Origin: Gammaproteobacteria bacterium
GTDB taxonomy: Bacteria > Pseudomonadota > Gammaproteobacteria > Arenicellales > UBA868
DNA: 64,000 nucleotides
Direction of reading: 5' to 3'
Assembly (NCBI GenBank): GCA_022450155.1
Contig: JAKUQR010000002.1
Span: 1-64,000 of the forward strand
The translations under genes were made by a program, and so were the position numbers. Positions 16,274-25,996 of the stretch are shown here, in pieces (within the stretch, counting starts at the first letter, position 1; each line of letters opens with the position of its first letter). The notes beneath the pieces are model-generated. The model saw only the letters and a program-made list of their open reading frames with translations. It was not told the DNA's origin and did not search any database.

Positions 16274-17231
16274 GCGATTCCCAACACCGGACTACCATTT
16301 CAGTTATCGAATTCCACCTGTTTCAGGCAATACGATCAATGGCCTGGGAGAGACGTCGCCTCGTCGTGCTCGCCAGGTATTCCACGGATCTGGGGCACGA
16401 AAACTGGAGTGGGTTGCTTTGGAAATGTTCTTTGGGCTGACAATGCCTTTGCACATTTTCATTCGAAATGCACTTAACCGCTGGGAACTGCGCAAAGCTG
16501 ACGGTCCACTTGCCCGGAAACGCACACCAGTTCCCGATTCCGCAGAGATGTCCAAGCAAATCAAGTCAATCGCAAAACAGGCGGGTGCCGGTGCTGTTGG
16601 CATCACACCAATGACCGAAGATGCATTGTTCGAAGGGCAGACGGCGGATTACCAGACAGCTATCGTGATTGCGTTGCCCCAGGACTACGAAACCATGAAG
16701 GCGGTCACCACAGTTAAGGCCGCGGCAGAAACCGTCGATACCTACCGGGATGTCTCCCGAATCGTGATGGCGCTGGCTGCACATATCCGAAGTCTTGGCT
16801 GGCGTGCGCGCGCCTATGGGGAGAGCGCCGACCTCCTACACATCCCCCTTGCCATCAATGCTGGTATCGGTCAACTGGGCAAACATGGCTCGGTCATCGG
16901 CACTGAGTTCGGTTCCAATTTCAGACTGGCGAGTGTGCTGACAGATATTCCCCTAGCGATAGACTCAGCGGTCGATATCGGCGTTGATGATCTGTGCCTG
17001 GGCTGTCAACGTTGCACGATCGATTGTCCTGCAGACGCAATCAGTGATCAACGGCAATGGGTCCGCGGCAAAAAGAAATGGTACGTGGACTTTGACCGAT
17101 GTGTGATGTACTTCGTTAAAACACTCGGCTGTGGTATCTGTATAGAAGTCTGTCCATGGAGTCGCCCTGGGCGTGGCCGATCGCTGTCACAAACGCTGCT
17201 CGCAAAACGAGCAAAACGCGATCCGACATGA
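16266..17231 (+). CDS. Reductive dehalogenase-like / QueG-like double 4Fe-4S protein
   Basis: This 321-residue protein has a nitroreductase-like corrinoid-binding region (about 95-235) of the RdhA/QueG superfamily: AKQAGAGAVGITPM, DTYRDVSRIVMALAAHIRSLGW, and AINAGIGQLGKHGSVIGTEF. Two ferredoxin clusters follow: Cys244, 247, 250, 254 and Cys279, 289, 292, 296. No twin-arginine signal is present, so it is probably cytoplasmic. Families with this layout use cobalamin to remove halogen or oxygen from organic substrates. QueG itself is expected to carry a C-terminal HEAT-like domain, absent here. It overlaps the small upstream protein. The N-terminal about 90 residues are not conserved with anything recognised. 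Confidence 0.78.
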   Translation: MTKRFPTPDYHFSYRIPPVSGNTINGLGETSPRRARQVFHGSGARKLEWVALEMFFGLTMPLHIFIRNALNRWELRKADGPLARKRTPVPDSAEMSKQIKSIAKQAGAGAVGITPMTEDALFEGQTADYQTAIVIALPQDYETMKAVTTVKAAAETVDTYRDVSRIVMALAAHIRSLGWRARAYGESADLLHIPLAINAGIGQLGKHGSVIGTEFGSNFRLASVLTDIPLAIDSAVDIGVDDLCLGCQRCTIDCPADAISDQRQWVRGKKKWYVDFDRCVMYFVKTLGCGICIEVCPWSRPGRGRSLSQTLLAKRAKRDPT

Positions 17232-17257
17232 TCCTACTAGTCTTATGGCTAGTCGAG

Positions 17258-19450
17258 TCAACTGCCCATAAATCGGTCAAAAACATTCTTCATCAGTCTT
17301 GAAATATTGTTATCGAAATTGTTGTGAGGCAGGCTACCACAGAAAGTAATTGAACCAGTCGAGAAGACTGCACCACCGGAAGGTGTATCAAAGTAAACCA
17401 TGTCAGCACGGATCAGTTCCTCATTTGGCACTCCCGGCAAGTTAGTGATATGCGTGAGTTGTTCTTCTGGAACCAGGACGAACGTGTCATTGTGATTTTC
17501 TGACGAGGCAACCACTACAGCGTTTTGTGGAGAACCCAAGTAACGATCATAACGGTCGAGCTCAAAACCGGCCGCGCCGCCACCGCTGAAACCAAAATCA
17601 CCAATCAGTTCATCGGATATACCGTCGAACATCCAACTGAATCGCTCATCGTAACTCTCGGGCGTACGACGGTAGTAGGAACCGAAAAAACGACCCTGAG
17701 ACGAGAATCCTACGCCGGCGAGATGTTGCGGAGGCCGACCGTTTCGACGCCACAATCCACCATACTGGCCATCAAAAGCGTTGTAGTACTCACCGGGTTC
17801 CGCAGCCCAAGCTCGTATTCCACCTTCGGCTCTTCGGATTTCGATCAGCGAACTATTCTCGGGATGAATCGCCACACGCCAATAAAAACCGTTCCCACCG
17901 AGATAGGCGAGGTGACCGCCCTGGTCGCGGTACTGCTGTAGTGCATCGAGTGTCCGCGCAGTGTGGTATTCAGGATGAGATCCTGTTGTCACCGCAGCAT
18001 AACCGCTCAGCACAGCCACGCCTTCATCATGCAATTCCTTATCGGTAATCACATCAAAGGAATAGCCTTGATTTTCCAGCCACGCCGTTAGGTGACTATC
18101 AGCCTGAAAATGACGCAGTCCAGAACACGCGTTCGCACCAAATGTCAGATAACCCGGTCTCAGATTGAATAATGGTCGTCGATGACTGGCGTGACAAATA
18201 CCACTTCGATCAGAGTGAAAATTGTAGGTGGAACATCCGTAGTGTGGATACTCAGCCGGATTCCATGGGTAGGCATTCCACGCCTCGTTCCTGTCGAGCC
18301 AAGAAGGTTCGTAGTCAGGTCGAGCATGGTTACCATAGACCGTGTAGGTGAAGGTCGACACCAGGACACATAAACGGGCAGTCCGTTTATCCCGCGGCGG
18401 ACAGACAAACAGTGGAATCGTGTCATGCTGATCTTCCTGCTCGAGTCGAATACCGTAAATCCCGGATCGAAGATCATTAGGCACCACAAACGAAAAATCT
18501 GTTTCCCACTCAAAGTCGTAGATATCATCTTCATGGAAGTGGATCGCCCCATACTGGTGTGGCAAGTGTCGCCAACACATCTCGGTACCATCCCAATTAG
18601 CCCCCGTCATTGCACGAGCGGGAAAATTGATTAGCGTGCCAGTTAACTGGTTGGGACCTGAATCAACAACACGGCAACTGGATATGTCGCGCGAAAAATC
18701 CCAGCATGCAAACACCGGAACACCATCGGTTTGTCCTTCCAGGGTATCCAGATCCAGCGGTCCCACATAAACCGTCGGACTGTCTATCTTGCCGTTGAAG
18801 TGCATCTGTCGCCCAGTCCTTTCAGCCGCCGCAATCATCAGACAGTCCATCGTTTCCAGCTCCAGAGCCGTCGACCCGCTAAATTCGGCGTGCGAAGCCT
18901 CATCGGACTGATTACCGCTACAGCGCAGGGCCAACGAGCCTTCTACCAGATCGACACTTGCCGAAAGACGTACCCAGTAACGGTCAGTAGTCGGACTGTC
19001 CAGCACACACTCACTCCAACTGTCATCGGTCATCCTGACTGCGACCCGTGGCCTGCCAGCACCGTCCAGACCCAAAACAAACGCACACCCAGAATCTGCT
19101 GCACCTGCCGAAAACACCGTCTGTGCCCCTTCCCCAGGCCGGGTCGGCCAGATCATCACGGTTACCGCAAATGCTTCAGGCAACTGACTGTCTGCTGCTA
19201 GAGGCACTTTCAGACAGGATCCGGGTACAAATGGCTGTACACGCGCTGAATAGGCACCCGTTAAACTGCAGTCGATGGCTTCCTCAACCAGCCCCATCCC
19301 TTCAGGATTGGGGTCAGCACAAACGGTACGCACCAGACGGGCTGTGTAATTGCCGTCTAGATAACTGCTGACCTTAACCTCGACGACCTCTCCCGGCCGG
19401 GCAGACAGCCGGTCAGCATAACCGAGCAGTGGGGGATGGTTATGGTTCAT
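17258..19450 (-). CDS. N,N-dimethylformamidase large-subunit-like amidohydrolase
   Basis: This 730-residue protein resembles the catalytic beta subunit of N,N-dimethylformamidase, an iron enzyme splitting formamides into an amine and formate. An N-terminal beta-rich region opens with GYADRLSARPGEVVEVKVSS. A LamG-like insert lies about 120-240, and the conserved body has YGCSTYNFHSDRSG, YLTFGANACSGLRHF, YLGGNGFYWRVAIH and GGAAGFELDRYD. I could not confirm the iron ligands by eye. It overlaps the preceding TfdA-type gene by four bases (ATGA). No separate small subunit is visible. Closely related proteins may act on other amides. Confidence 0.8.
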   Translation of the reverse strand: MNHNHPPLLGYADRLSARPGEVVEVKVSSYLDGNYTARLVRTVCADPNPEGMGLVEEAIDCSLTGAYSARVQPFVPGSCLKVPLAADSQLPEAFAVTVMIWPTRPGEGAQTVFSAGAADSGCAFVLGLDGAGRPRVAVRMTDDSWSECVLDSPTTDRYWVRLSASVDLVEGSLALRCSGNQSDEASHAEFSGSTALELETMDCLMIAAAERTGRQMHFNGKIDSPTVYVGPLDLDTLEGQTDGVPVFACWDFSRDISSCRVVDSGPNQLTGTLINFPARAMTGANWDGTEMCWRHLPHQYGAIHFHEDDIYDFEWETDFSFVVPNDLRSGIYGIRLEQEDQHDTIPLFVCPPRDKRTARLCVLVSTFTYTVYGNHARPDYEPSWLDRNEAWNAYPWNPAEYPHYGCSTYNFHSDRSGICHASHRRPLFNLRPGYLTFGANACSGLRHFQADSHLTAWLENQGYSFDVITDKELHDEGVAVLSGYAAVTTGSHPEYHTARTLDALQQYRDQGGHLAYLGGNGFYWRVAIHPENSSLIEIRRAEGGIRAWAAEPGEYYNAFDGQYGGLWRRNGRPPQHLAGVGFSSQGRFFGSYYRRTPESYDERFSWMFDGISDELIGDFGFSGGGAAGFELDRYDRYLGSPQNAVVVASSENHNDTFVLVPEEQLTHITNLPGVPNEELIRADMVYFDTPSGGAVFSTGSITFCGSLPHNNFDNNISRLMKNVFDRFMGS

Positions 19451-20337
19451 GTGTGGGCGACCTGTGGTGTGGTTGGACCATCACTGGAGATGGTGGTCCG
19501 GCGTACGTCTCTGATATCCTCAGTTTCATCGAAACGCCGAACGCGATGCATCGTCTGCCGATTGTCCCACATGACGAGGTCGTGTAATCGCCAGTGGTGT
19601 ACATAGACAAACTGCGGCTGGGTCGCACATTCGATCAGATCGCGCAGAAAGATACGGGCTTCAGCCATCGGCCAACCCACGATGGTTCCGGCATGAGACG
19701 CCAGAAAGAGCGATCTGCGCATCGTCACAGGATGAGTTCTCACCAACACCTGGCGAACGGGCGCGAAGGTTTGTTGTTCTTCTTCTGTGAAGTCGGTAAA
19801 CCCAAGCTGACCCCGGGAATACATCAGCGAGTGTTCACATATCAACCCCTCAACTTCCGCCTTTATCTTGTCATCCAGAGCGTCATAGGCCGCTCGCATG
19901 TCTGCATATTCGGTATTTGGACCATCGGCCGGAATAGAGCGGGCGGACAATAGTGAATACTTCGCCGGAATGGCACGAAACGAACTGTCTGAATGCCACA
20001 AACGGTTACCTAAATTAAATAATCTCCGTCGGTCGTCCCTGGCATAGATATTCTGGTTTTGATCCAGATTGGAGACATCCGCAATATCGGTACCGAGCCG
20101 GCGCTGATCGAGTCGCGTGATATTGCCACCAATTGAAGATTCAATCGGTCCGAGCGCTCGACTGAACGCAAGCTGCTCTTCGTCACTGATATCCTGACCA
20201 CGAAACACCAAGACTGCGTATTCGTCCATACCGGAATCGATCGCAGCCACTGTCTCCGGACTCAAAGGTCGACGGAGATCCACTCCAGACACCTCCCCCG
20301 CAAAACATCTACCGATCGGAACAATCGAAATACTCAT
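19447..20337 (-). CDS. TfdA/TauD-family dioxygenase coupled to the formamidase
   Basis: This 296-residue Fe(II)/2-oxoglutarate dioxygenase has HxD in RLWHSDSSFR, the TfdA-type helix EYADMRAAYDAL, the distal histidine in RQTMHRVRRFD and the closing arginine in DVRRTTIS. VFRGQDISDEEQLAFSRALG is the classic N-terminal motif. TfdA enzymes release glyoxylate or an aldehyde from ether, sulfonate or amine substrates. Its stop overlaps the formamidase start by four bases, so the two proteins are made together. An oxidative N- or O-dealkylation producing an amide for the second enzyme is an inference. It is divergent from an MFS transporter. Confidence 0.87.
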   Translation of the reverse strand: MSISIVPIGRCFAGEVSGVDLRRPLSPETVAAIDSGMDEYAVLVFRGQDISDEEQLAFSRALGPIESSIGGNITRLDQRRLGTDIADVSNLDQNQNIYARDDRRRLFNLGNRLWHSDSSFRAIPAKYSLLSARSIPADGPNTEYADMRAAYDALDDKIKAEVEGLICEHSLMYSRGQLGFTDFTEEEQQTFAPVRQVLVRTHPVTMRRSLFLASHAGTIVGWPMAEARIFLRDLIECATQPQFVYVHHWRLHDLVMWDNRQTMHRVRRFDETEDIRDVRRTTISSDGPTTPQVAHT

Positions 20338-20522
20338 CTTTTGTCAGCCGCAGTTGTAATGGTCGGATACACAACCGGTTCAGTCAGAAATGTTTCCTAA
20401 ACATGCAGTCATAGCTTTAATCATAGACACCACCACGTCGATACACCAGCGATTGCTTATAAACAATCCCTTTCGACATGCGCAGGCAGGTAGAATCCGG
20501 CCCTTATGTTTAGTGAAACACC

Positions 20523-21752
20523 ATGAGAAATCGCATTCGTGAGGTCTATCCGCTGATCCGGCTGGCAACCGTTTTAGCACTGATGACGCTCGGTTGTTCC
20601 GCTATGTACGCGGGCGTGATGGTGCTCGAGCCCTTAGCGCTGGAATTGGATACCGGTCGCGGCAACAGTTCGTTGATCTACGGCACGTTTATGATCGGAT
20701 TTGCGTTGGGTGGTGTATTCATGGGCCGGCTGGCTGATCGCATGGGTATCATGATTCCTGCCTTGATCGGGAGTCTCGCCCTACCGGCAGGCTTTTATCT
20801 CGCAGCGCATGCCAGTTCAATTCTCGAGATTTGCCTGGCTTTTAGTTTATTGTGCGGGTTTCTAGGATCATCGTTCAGCATGGCCCCACTTATCGCTGAC
20901 ATCTCTCATTGGTTCAGCCGGCGGCGCGGACTTGCGGTCGGCATCGCATTCAGTGGCAGCTATGTCGCCGGTGCAATATGGCCACCGATATTGCAACGTA
21001 TGTTTGATGCCCAGGGTTGGCGTGAAAGTTTTGTCGACCTGGCTTTGCTCACACTCATTCTCATGGCACTGCTGTCTCTACTGCTGTATCCGAGATCTCC
21101 GATAAACAAACAGCTGCCTACAGCTAGCTCAGCCAACTCTAATCTGACCAACTCGGCAATATCAGCAGGTACTCTTCAGAGCCTGATCTATCTTGCCGGA
21201 TTTGGTTGTTGCGTTGCTATGGCAATGCCGCAGGTCCACATCGTGCCCTATGTCATGGATCTGGGTCATCCAGCAATACGGGGAGCGGAGATGCTGGGTC
21301 TGATGCTGGGTTTCGGTGTGATCAGCCGTGTTGGTTCTGGCTGGCTATCTGACCGCATCGGCGGCCTGGCTACTTTGGTGCTGGGTTCAGCACTACAGGT
21401 GGCTGTACTGATTGCGTTTCTTACCGGTAACAGTTTGGTCTTCCTGTATGGCATTTCCATTGCTTTTGGTCTCTCCCAAGGTGGGATTGTCCCATCCTAT
21501 ACCATCATTCTGCGTGCGTTTTTTCCACCCAAGCAGGCTGGCTGGCGAATCAGCACATCATTTCTGTTCACCGTTGCCGGCATGGCTTTCGGCGGTTGGA
21601 TCGCGGGCTTACTTTACGACCTCACCGGCTCATATACCGTTTCTTTTCTTAATGCGATTGGATTTAATATTCTGAACCTGTGGGTCGCCGCAAGCCTGCT
21701 AAAAAAATCCGGTGCGATCGGTACACGCGCCTCGACAAGCGCAGTGAACTGA
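20523..21752 (+). CDS. MFS transporter (monocarboxylate/oxalate-formate type)
   Basis: This 409-residue inner-membrane protein has twelve predicted hydrophobic segments. The MFS loop motif after TM2 reads GVFMGRLADRMGIM, and its counterpart in the second half is ISRVGSGWLSDRIGGLA. A cytoplasmic loop near residue 195-220 is polar. It most resembles MFS transporters for small carboxylates. It is divergent from the TfdA-formamidase operon with 185 bases between, so it may import that pathway's substrate or be controlled jointly. Confidence 0.88.
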   Translation: MRNRIREVYPLIRLATVLALMTLGCSAMYAGVMVLEPLALELDTGRGNSSLIYGTFMIGFALGGVFMGRLADRMGIMIPALIGSLALPAGFYLAAHASSILEICLAFSLLCGFLGSSFSMAPLIADISHWFSRRRGLAVGIAFSGSYVAGAIWPPILQRMFDAQGWRESFVDLALLTLILMALLSLLLYPRSPINKQLPTASSANSNLTNSAISAGTLQSLIYLAGFGCCVAMAMPQVHIVPYVMDLGHPAIRGAEMLGLMLGFGVISRVGSGWLSDRIGGLATLVLGSALQVAVLIAFLTGNSLVFLYGISIAFGLSQGGIVPSYTIILRAFFPPKQAGWRISTSFLFTVAGMAFGGWIAGLLYDLTGSYTVSFLNAIGFNILNLWVAASLLKKSGAIGTRASTSAVN

Positions 21753-21780
21753 AGACACTCAGGACGCCATCGCTCATCGG

Positions 21781-22932
21781 CTAGAGACTACGGGCGATGA
21801 GTTCCTTCATGATCTCATTTGTTCCACCGTAGATCTTCTGAACCCGGGCATCGGCATAGGCACGGGCAATGGGATATTCGAGCATGTAGCCGTAACCCCC
21901 AAATAGCTGTAGACATTCGTCAATGACTTCGCACTGCATCTGACTACTCCACCATTTGGCCATGGAAGCAGTCGTCGCATCAAGCTGGCCATCCCGCTGA
22001 AGCTCAATACACTGGTTGATGAACGCCCGCGTGACCTCAAGTTTCGTTTTCTGTTCGGCCAGTTTAAAACGGGTATTCTGGAATTCAAATATGGACTTGC
22101 CGAATGCTTTTCTTTCTTTCACGTATTCCAGGGTCTCCGTAAGTGCAAAGTCCATGTGGCCCAGCGCACCAATACCGATCGCAAGTCTCTCCCAAGGCAG
22201 TTGGTTCATCAGTTGATAAAAACCCTGGCCAGGTTCAAGACCCAGAATATTTCCTTCCGGGACAAGCATATCGTCAAAAAATAGTTCCGAGGTGTCCTGG
22301 CCCTTAAGGCCGATTTTGTCCAGATTCTGGCCGCGACGAAATCCGTCGACCTGATCTGTTTCAATCATCAGTAGTGAAATACCGCGCGCACCCGCGTCGC
22401 GTTGTGTTTTTACCACCAGGCAGATCAGGTTTGCCGTCTGCCCATTGGTGATAAAGGTTTTGGCGCCGTTGACCCGAAAAACACCATCCTCCAGCACTGC
22501 GTGCGTCTCTACAGACTGCAGATCCGAGCCTTGTCCGGGCTCGGTCATAGCCAAAGCAGATATACGCTCCCCCGACACAAGTTGTGGCAGCCAGCGCTGT
22601 TTCTGTTCTGTCGTTCCATAGGCAAGTACGTACTGGACGACGATCGTATGGATCACAAAACCCCAGCTGAAATCCCCCGCAAGTGCTTGTTCGTACGTCG
22701 TGACGACGTCAAAGGTGATCCCGGCGCCTGCACCGCCATACTCTTCAGGAATGGCCGCTCCGAGTATCCCAGCCTCTCCAGCTAGGCGCCAGAAATCTGG
22801 ATCGACATAGCCCTGTTCGTTCCAACGTGGCACATGAGGGATATATTCACTGGCCAGAAAACGCCTCACAGATTCAGCATAAAGCTGATGTTCTTCTGTC
22901 ATCCACGTCGGAGTCCGTGTGTCACTGTGCAT
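21781..22932 (-). CDS. Acyl-CoA dehydrogenase
   Basis: This is a 383-residue FAD enzyme that alpha,beta-desaturates an acyl-CoA and passes electrons to ETF. The fold is complete: N-terminal helices, the FAD/substrate motif ALAMTEPGQGSDLQ, the middle beta domain, RKAFGKSIFEFQNTRF, and a C-terminal QLFGGYGYMLEYPIAR with KIYGGTNEIMKELIAR. The ATG at 22932 was chosen because it has AAGGAAG nine bases upstream and begins four bases after the enoyl-CoA hydratase stop; the longer frame to 22998 would overlap that gene. With the hydratase it forms two steps of a beta-oxidation-like route. Chain-length preference cannot be read. Confidence 0.92.
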   Translation of the reverse strand: MHSDTRTPTWMTEEHQLYAESVRRFLASEYIPHVPRWNEQGYVDPDFWRLAGEAGILGAAIPEEYGGAGAGITFDVVTTYEQALAGDFSWGFVIHTIVVQYVLAYGTTEQKQRWLPQLVSGERISALAMTEPGQGSDLQSVETHAVLEDGVFRVNGAKTFITNGQTANLICLVVKTQRDAGARGISLLMIETDQVDGFRRGQNLDKIGLKGQDTSELFFDDMLVPEGNILGLEPGQGFYQLMNQLPWERLAIGIGALGHMDFALTETLEYVKERKAFGKSIFEFQNTRFKLAEQKTKLEVTRAFINQCIELQRDGQLDATTASMAKWWSSQMQCEVIDECLQLFGGYGYMLEYPIARAYADARVQKIYGGTNEIMKELIARSL

Positions 22933-22936
22933 CTGT

Positions 22937-23704
22937 TTATCTTCCTTGATAGTTTGGTGCGCGTTTTTCTGCAAACGCACGCGGGCCCTCCACAGCATCC
23001 TCCGTACGCATCACACTGTTGAATAGTTGGAGTTCTAGACTCATCGCCTCGTTAAATGGCAGGCTGGCACCCTCGAGGATAGCGCGTTTGGCAGCACGCA
23101 GCGCCAGTGGTCCACGTGTAAGCAGCGTATCTGCCAGCGCACGGGCTTCGTCCATCAGCTTATCGCCCGGAACAACGCGATTCACCAGACCTAGCTGGTA
23201 GGCCTCATCGGCTGTAATAGGATCACCCGTCAAGATCATCTCCATGGCGCGGGCAAGAGGGATGGAGCGCGGCAACCGCTGGGTTCCCCCAGCACCAGGA
23301 ATGATGGCCCACTTCACTTCAGCAAGACCCAGCCGGGCATGATCCGCTGCGACCCGCAAGTCGCACGCCAGAACCATTTCCAGCCCACCCGCAAGTGCAA
23401 CACCATTGATGGCAGCGATGATGGGTTTATAGGTCGTAAAATTTCGGGTGATCCCGCCAAAGTTCCAGTCGTCCATGACCCCGGCACCCTGCGCAGGAAT
23501 CAGGGTTTTAAGGTCGGCACCCGCTGAAAACGCTTTATCACCGGCGCCTGTAAGAATTGCGACCCACAGATCGTCATCATCACGAAACTCAGCCCAAACA
23601 CGATCGAGCTCTACATTGTGCGCCATATCAAGCGCATTCATAGTCTCGGGACGATCAATCGTGACGATCGCAAGACGGTTGTCTTTTTCAAATCGAATAC
23701 TCAT
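22937..23704 (-). CDS. Enoyl-CoA hydratase/isomerase family protein
   Basis: This 255-residue crotonase-fold enzyme adds water to enoyl-CoA. The oxyanion hole region AFSAGADLKTL is intact. Both catalytic glutamates are present, one in AGGLEMVLACD and the other in LGLAEVKWAIIPGAGGTQ, as in true hydratases. The ATG at 23704 is preferred over 23731 because it starts the conserved SIRFEKDNRLAIVTIDRP strand and has AAGGGG/AAAGG upstream. It directly precedes the acyl-CoA dehydrogenase (four-base gap), so they are co-translated. The upstream MFS gene ends 140 bases away. Confidence 0.91.
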   Translation of the reverse strand: MSIRFEKDNRLAIVTIDRPETMNALDMAHNVELDRVWAEFRDDDDLWVAILTGAGDKAFSAGADLKTLIPAQGAGVMDDWNFGGITRNFTTYKPIIAAINGVALAGGLEMVLACDLRVAADHARLGLAEVKWAIIPGAGGTQRLPRSIPLARAMEMILTGDPITADEAYQLGLVNRVVPGDKLMDEARALADTLLTRGPLALRAAKRAILEGASLPFNEAMSLELQLFNSVMRTEDAVEGPRAFAEKRAPNYQGR

Positions 23705-23844
23705 TGCCTTTTCCCCTTTGCAACGTGGCACAGCAGCCTTTATCGCAGGATCTGGACAAAACCGCTATGGGGTTGTGTATGCTCCTATAGGTCCAAGCGT
23801 ATCGCGCTAACTATAATTTGAATTGTATAGTTCTCACACACTCA

Positions 23845-25095
23845 TTAATTGGGAGACTCTCGTATCATCCAGAATAATCCGACACCAATCAGGGCACTAA
23901 CAACGGAAACAGAGTAACTCAGGATATAACCTCCGGTCATGTCGTAGAACACACCGGAAAGCCAGGCGCCGCTCATACCACCCAGACCAACACCCATGGT
24001 CATGGCGCCGCAAATTGCACCGAGCCCGTGGCCCGAGAAGGCTCGGGAGGCCAGCACAGATACGATTGGACCCCGTGCACCTTGACTCAGGCCCAACGGT
24101 AAGATTGCCAGAGCCAGCAATACCATCGCCGGGGTGACACTCAGGCACGCCAGGAGTATGCAAGCTGTGATGCTCATCGCATAGGAGACGGTGGCGACGC
24201 GCTTCATACCAAAGTGACGCGCTAACCACCCTGTTCCAGCAATTCCGAAAACAGTCAGAAATCCGTTTATGCTGAACGCCATCGACGCCACGGTCGAACC
24301 AAAACCCACGGATACAAGATAAGCCACCAGCTGTGGTCCAACCAGATACATTGCCACAGCCGTAATAAACATAATCACACACAGCAACCAGAACATCTTA
24401 GTTTGCAGTGCGGCTCGCAAGTGTCCATCGGTGCTGTCGCCTAGAACACCACCAAAACGAGAAAATGGAAACGTTGTGAGCTGCAGCTTTCTCCAGGGTA
24501 AAACGTATACGATAACCGCCAGAACACACAAAATAATCCCCAGTGTCCTATAAGTCTCACGCCAACCCAGCATCTCGATAAGCTCATTGGTGATCGGTAT
24601 CCACAAAATGACACCAGCACCCATACCAGAATAGGCAATGCCGATTGCCGGTGAGAGCTGACGTGCACGAGGTCCCTGATACCAGCGCGTGATCAGGACT
24701 GTGTCTGTCGTCATGCCGATTGCCGTCATCGCAATGCCAGCCATCACGCCAGTACTAAGGTAAAAATGCCAAGGCTCAGTTCCAAACCGGGCCTACGAAA
24801 AAGCAAGACCGTAGATCAGAAGTCCAATGGTATAAACAATCCTGGGCCCGACCCTGTCCACAAACCAACCGATGACCACACCGGCGAGACCGTGCGCCCC
24901 CATATAAATTGCATAAATACCCGCCAGTGTGGTCCGTGTCCAACCCATCTCTGACTCGATGGGCAACAGGAACACGGCGAAAGTCTCGCCAAATCCGCGT
25001 GACAAAAGATTCATCAGAAAAGCTAGTATCACGACCAGTGTGGCGGTTTCACGCAATCCGTGACGAGTAGATGAATCGGATACCTCGGTCACCAA
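23845..25095 (-). pseudogene. MFS transporter interrupted by one amber codon
   Basis: The region 25095 to 23845 encodes one MFS protein in a single frame, except for a TAG at 24795-24793. The first about 99 residues carry three helices, the EMGWTRTTLAGIYAIYMGAH segment and the loop motif VIGWFVDRVGPR. Reading through the stop gives a natural continuation (ARFGTEPWHFYLSTGVMAGI), then about 300 residues with nine further helices. Remove that one codon and a normal 415-residue transporter appears. Start is probably GTG at 25092 behind AAGGGG. A GTG at 24747 could in principle start the second part, but a nine-helix fragment would not be expected to work. Reading: recent nonsense mutation, suppression, or sequence error. 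Confidence 0.85.
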
Positions 25096-25150
25096 TTCCC
25101 CTTCAGCGTGGATACAGTCGAACGCTTGGACTGATAACTGTCACGATCAC

Positions 25151-25996
25151 TCAGCGTGTTGCTGATTCGAGTTCTAGTGGTTCCAACCGCCGGAGTGCAT
25201 CAAGTAATCCGTCGTCCAGAGGCCACCGACCAATGTCCGGACATTCAGAAACTGTATCCAAGGTCGCAAGAACATCCTTTTCAACTATTCCGATGGTATT
25301 ATCCAGGGAATATCCCTCGTCCGACCAGTCAATCTGGTCGATATGATCTGCAAACCAGTTCGAGCCCGAACTGTGTTTCATCACCTCCAGCAGGCTGCGT
25401 CGATCCAGGCCGAGTACCTGCGCCATTCCAAGCACGCGATGTGTGGCCGCTATAGACGATGCCGCACAGTAGTTATTGAGTACCTTGGTTGTCATGCCCA
25501 TGCCAACATCGCCCAGACGAAATAAGCGATTGCCCATCACCTGCAAAATCGGCATCAGACGGTCGACAACAGCATCTGGACCGCCGAGCATAAAAGAAAG
25601 TGTTCCCTCTCTTGCACGGTATGGCGCACCGCTCATTGCAGCATCAACCAAACTGGTTTGTGTCGGCAACTCTGTCAACAGCTGACGGATAAACCGCGGT
25701 GAAACCGTTGAACTGATAACCAGGATTTCAGGCGGGCTGGCGCCACGAACGATTCCCTGCGCTTCGCTGAAAAGCAATGATCTAGTCTGGTCCACGTCAC
25801 GGACCGCACTGATCACCACATTACATCGCTTGGCGAACTCTGCGGCATCCTCCAACATATGCTCAGCGATGGCACCGAATTCTGCGAGCGGCCGCACATC
25901 GTGAGCCCACACCTCAAAACCAGCCGTCAGTAGACGCTGGGCCATCGGTTCCCCCATTGCACCACAGCCTGCGATACCGATCACTTCCTTTGCCAT
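25151..25996 (-). CDS. 3-hydroxyisobutyrate dehydrogenase-like oxidoreductase
   Basis: This 281-residue NAD(P)-dependent beta-hydroxyacid dehydrogenase has an N-terminal Rossmann domain with IGIAGCGAMGEPMAQRLL, a substrate-binding DAAMSGAPYRAREGTLSFM block and a catalytic-lysine helix TTKVLNNYCAASSIA. An all-helical C-terminal domain follows. A good AGAGGA site lies nine bases before the ATG at 25996. It is upstream of the interrupted MFS gene, the enoyl-CoA hydratase and the acyl-CoA dehydrogenase on the same strand. Together these recall branched-chain (valine) breakdown, but the substrate could be another beta-hydroxyacid. Confidence 0.87.
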   Translation of the reverse strand: MAKEVIGIAGCGAMGEPMAQRLLTAGFEVWAHDVRPLAEFGAIAEHMLEDAAEFAKRCNVVISAVRDVDQTRSLLFSEAQGIVRGASPPEILVISSTVSPRFIRQLLTELPTQTSLVDAAMSGAPYRAREGTLSFMLGGPDAVVDRLMPILQVMGNRLFRLGDVGMGMTTKVLNNYCAASSIAATHRVLGMAQVLGLDRRSLLEVMKHSSGSNWFADHIDQIDWSDEGYSLDNTIGIVEKDVLATLDTVSECPDIGRWPLDDGLLDALRRLEPLELESATR

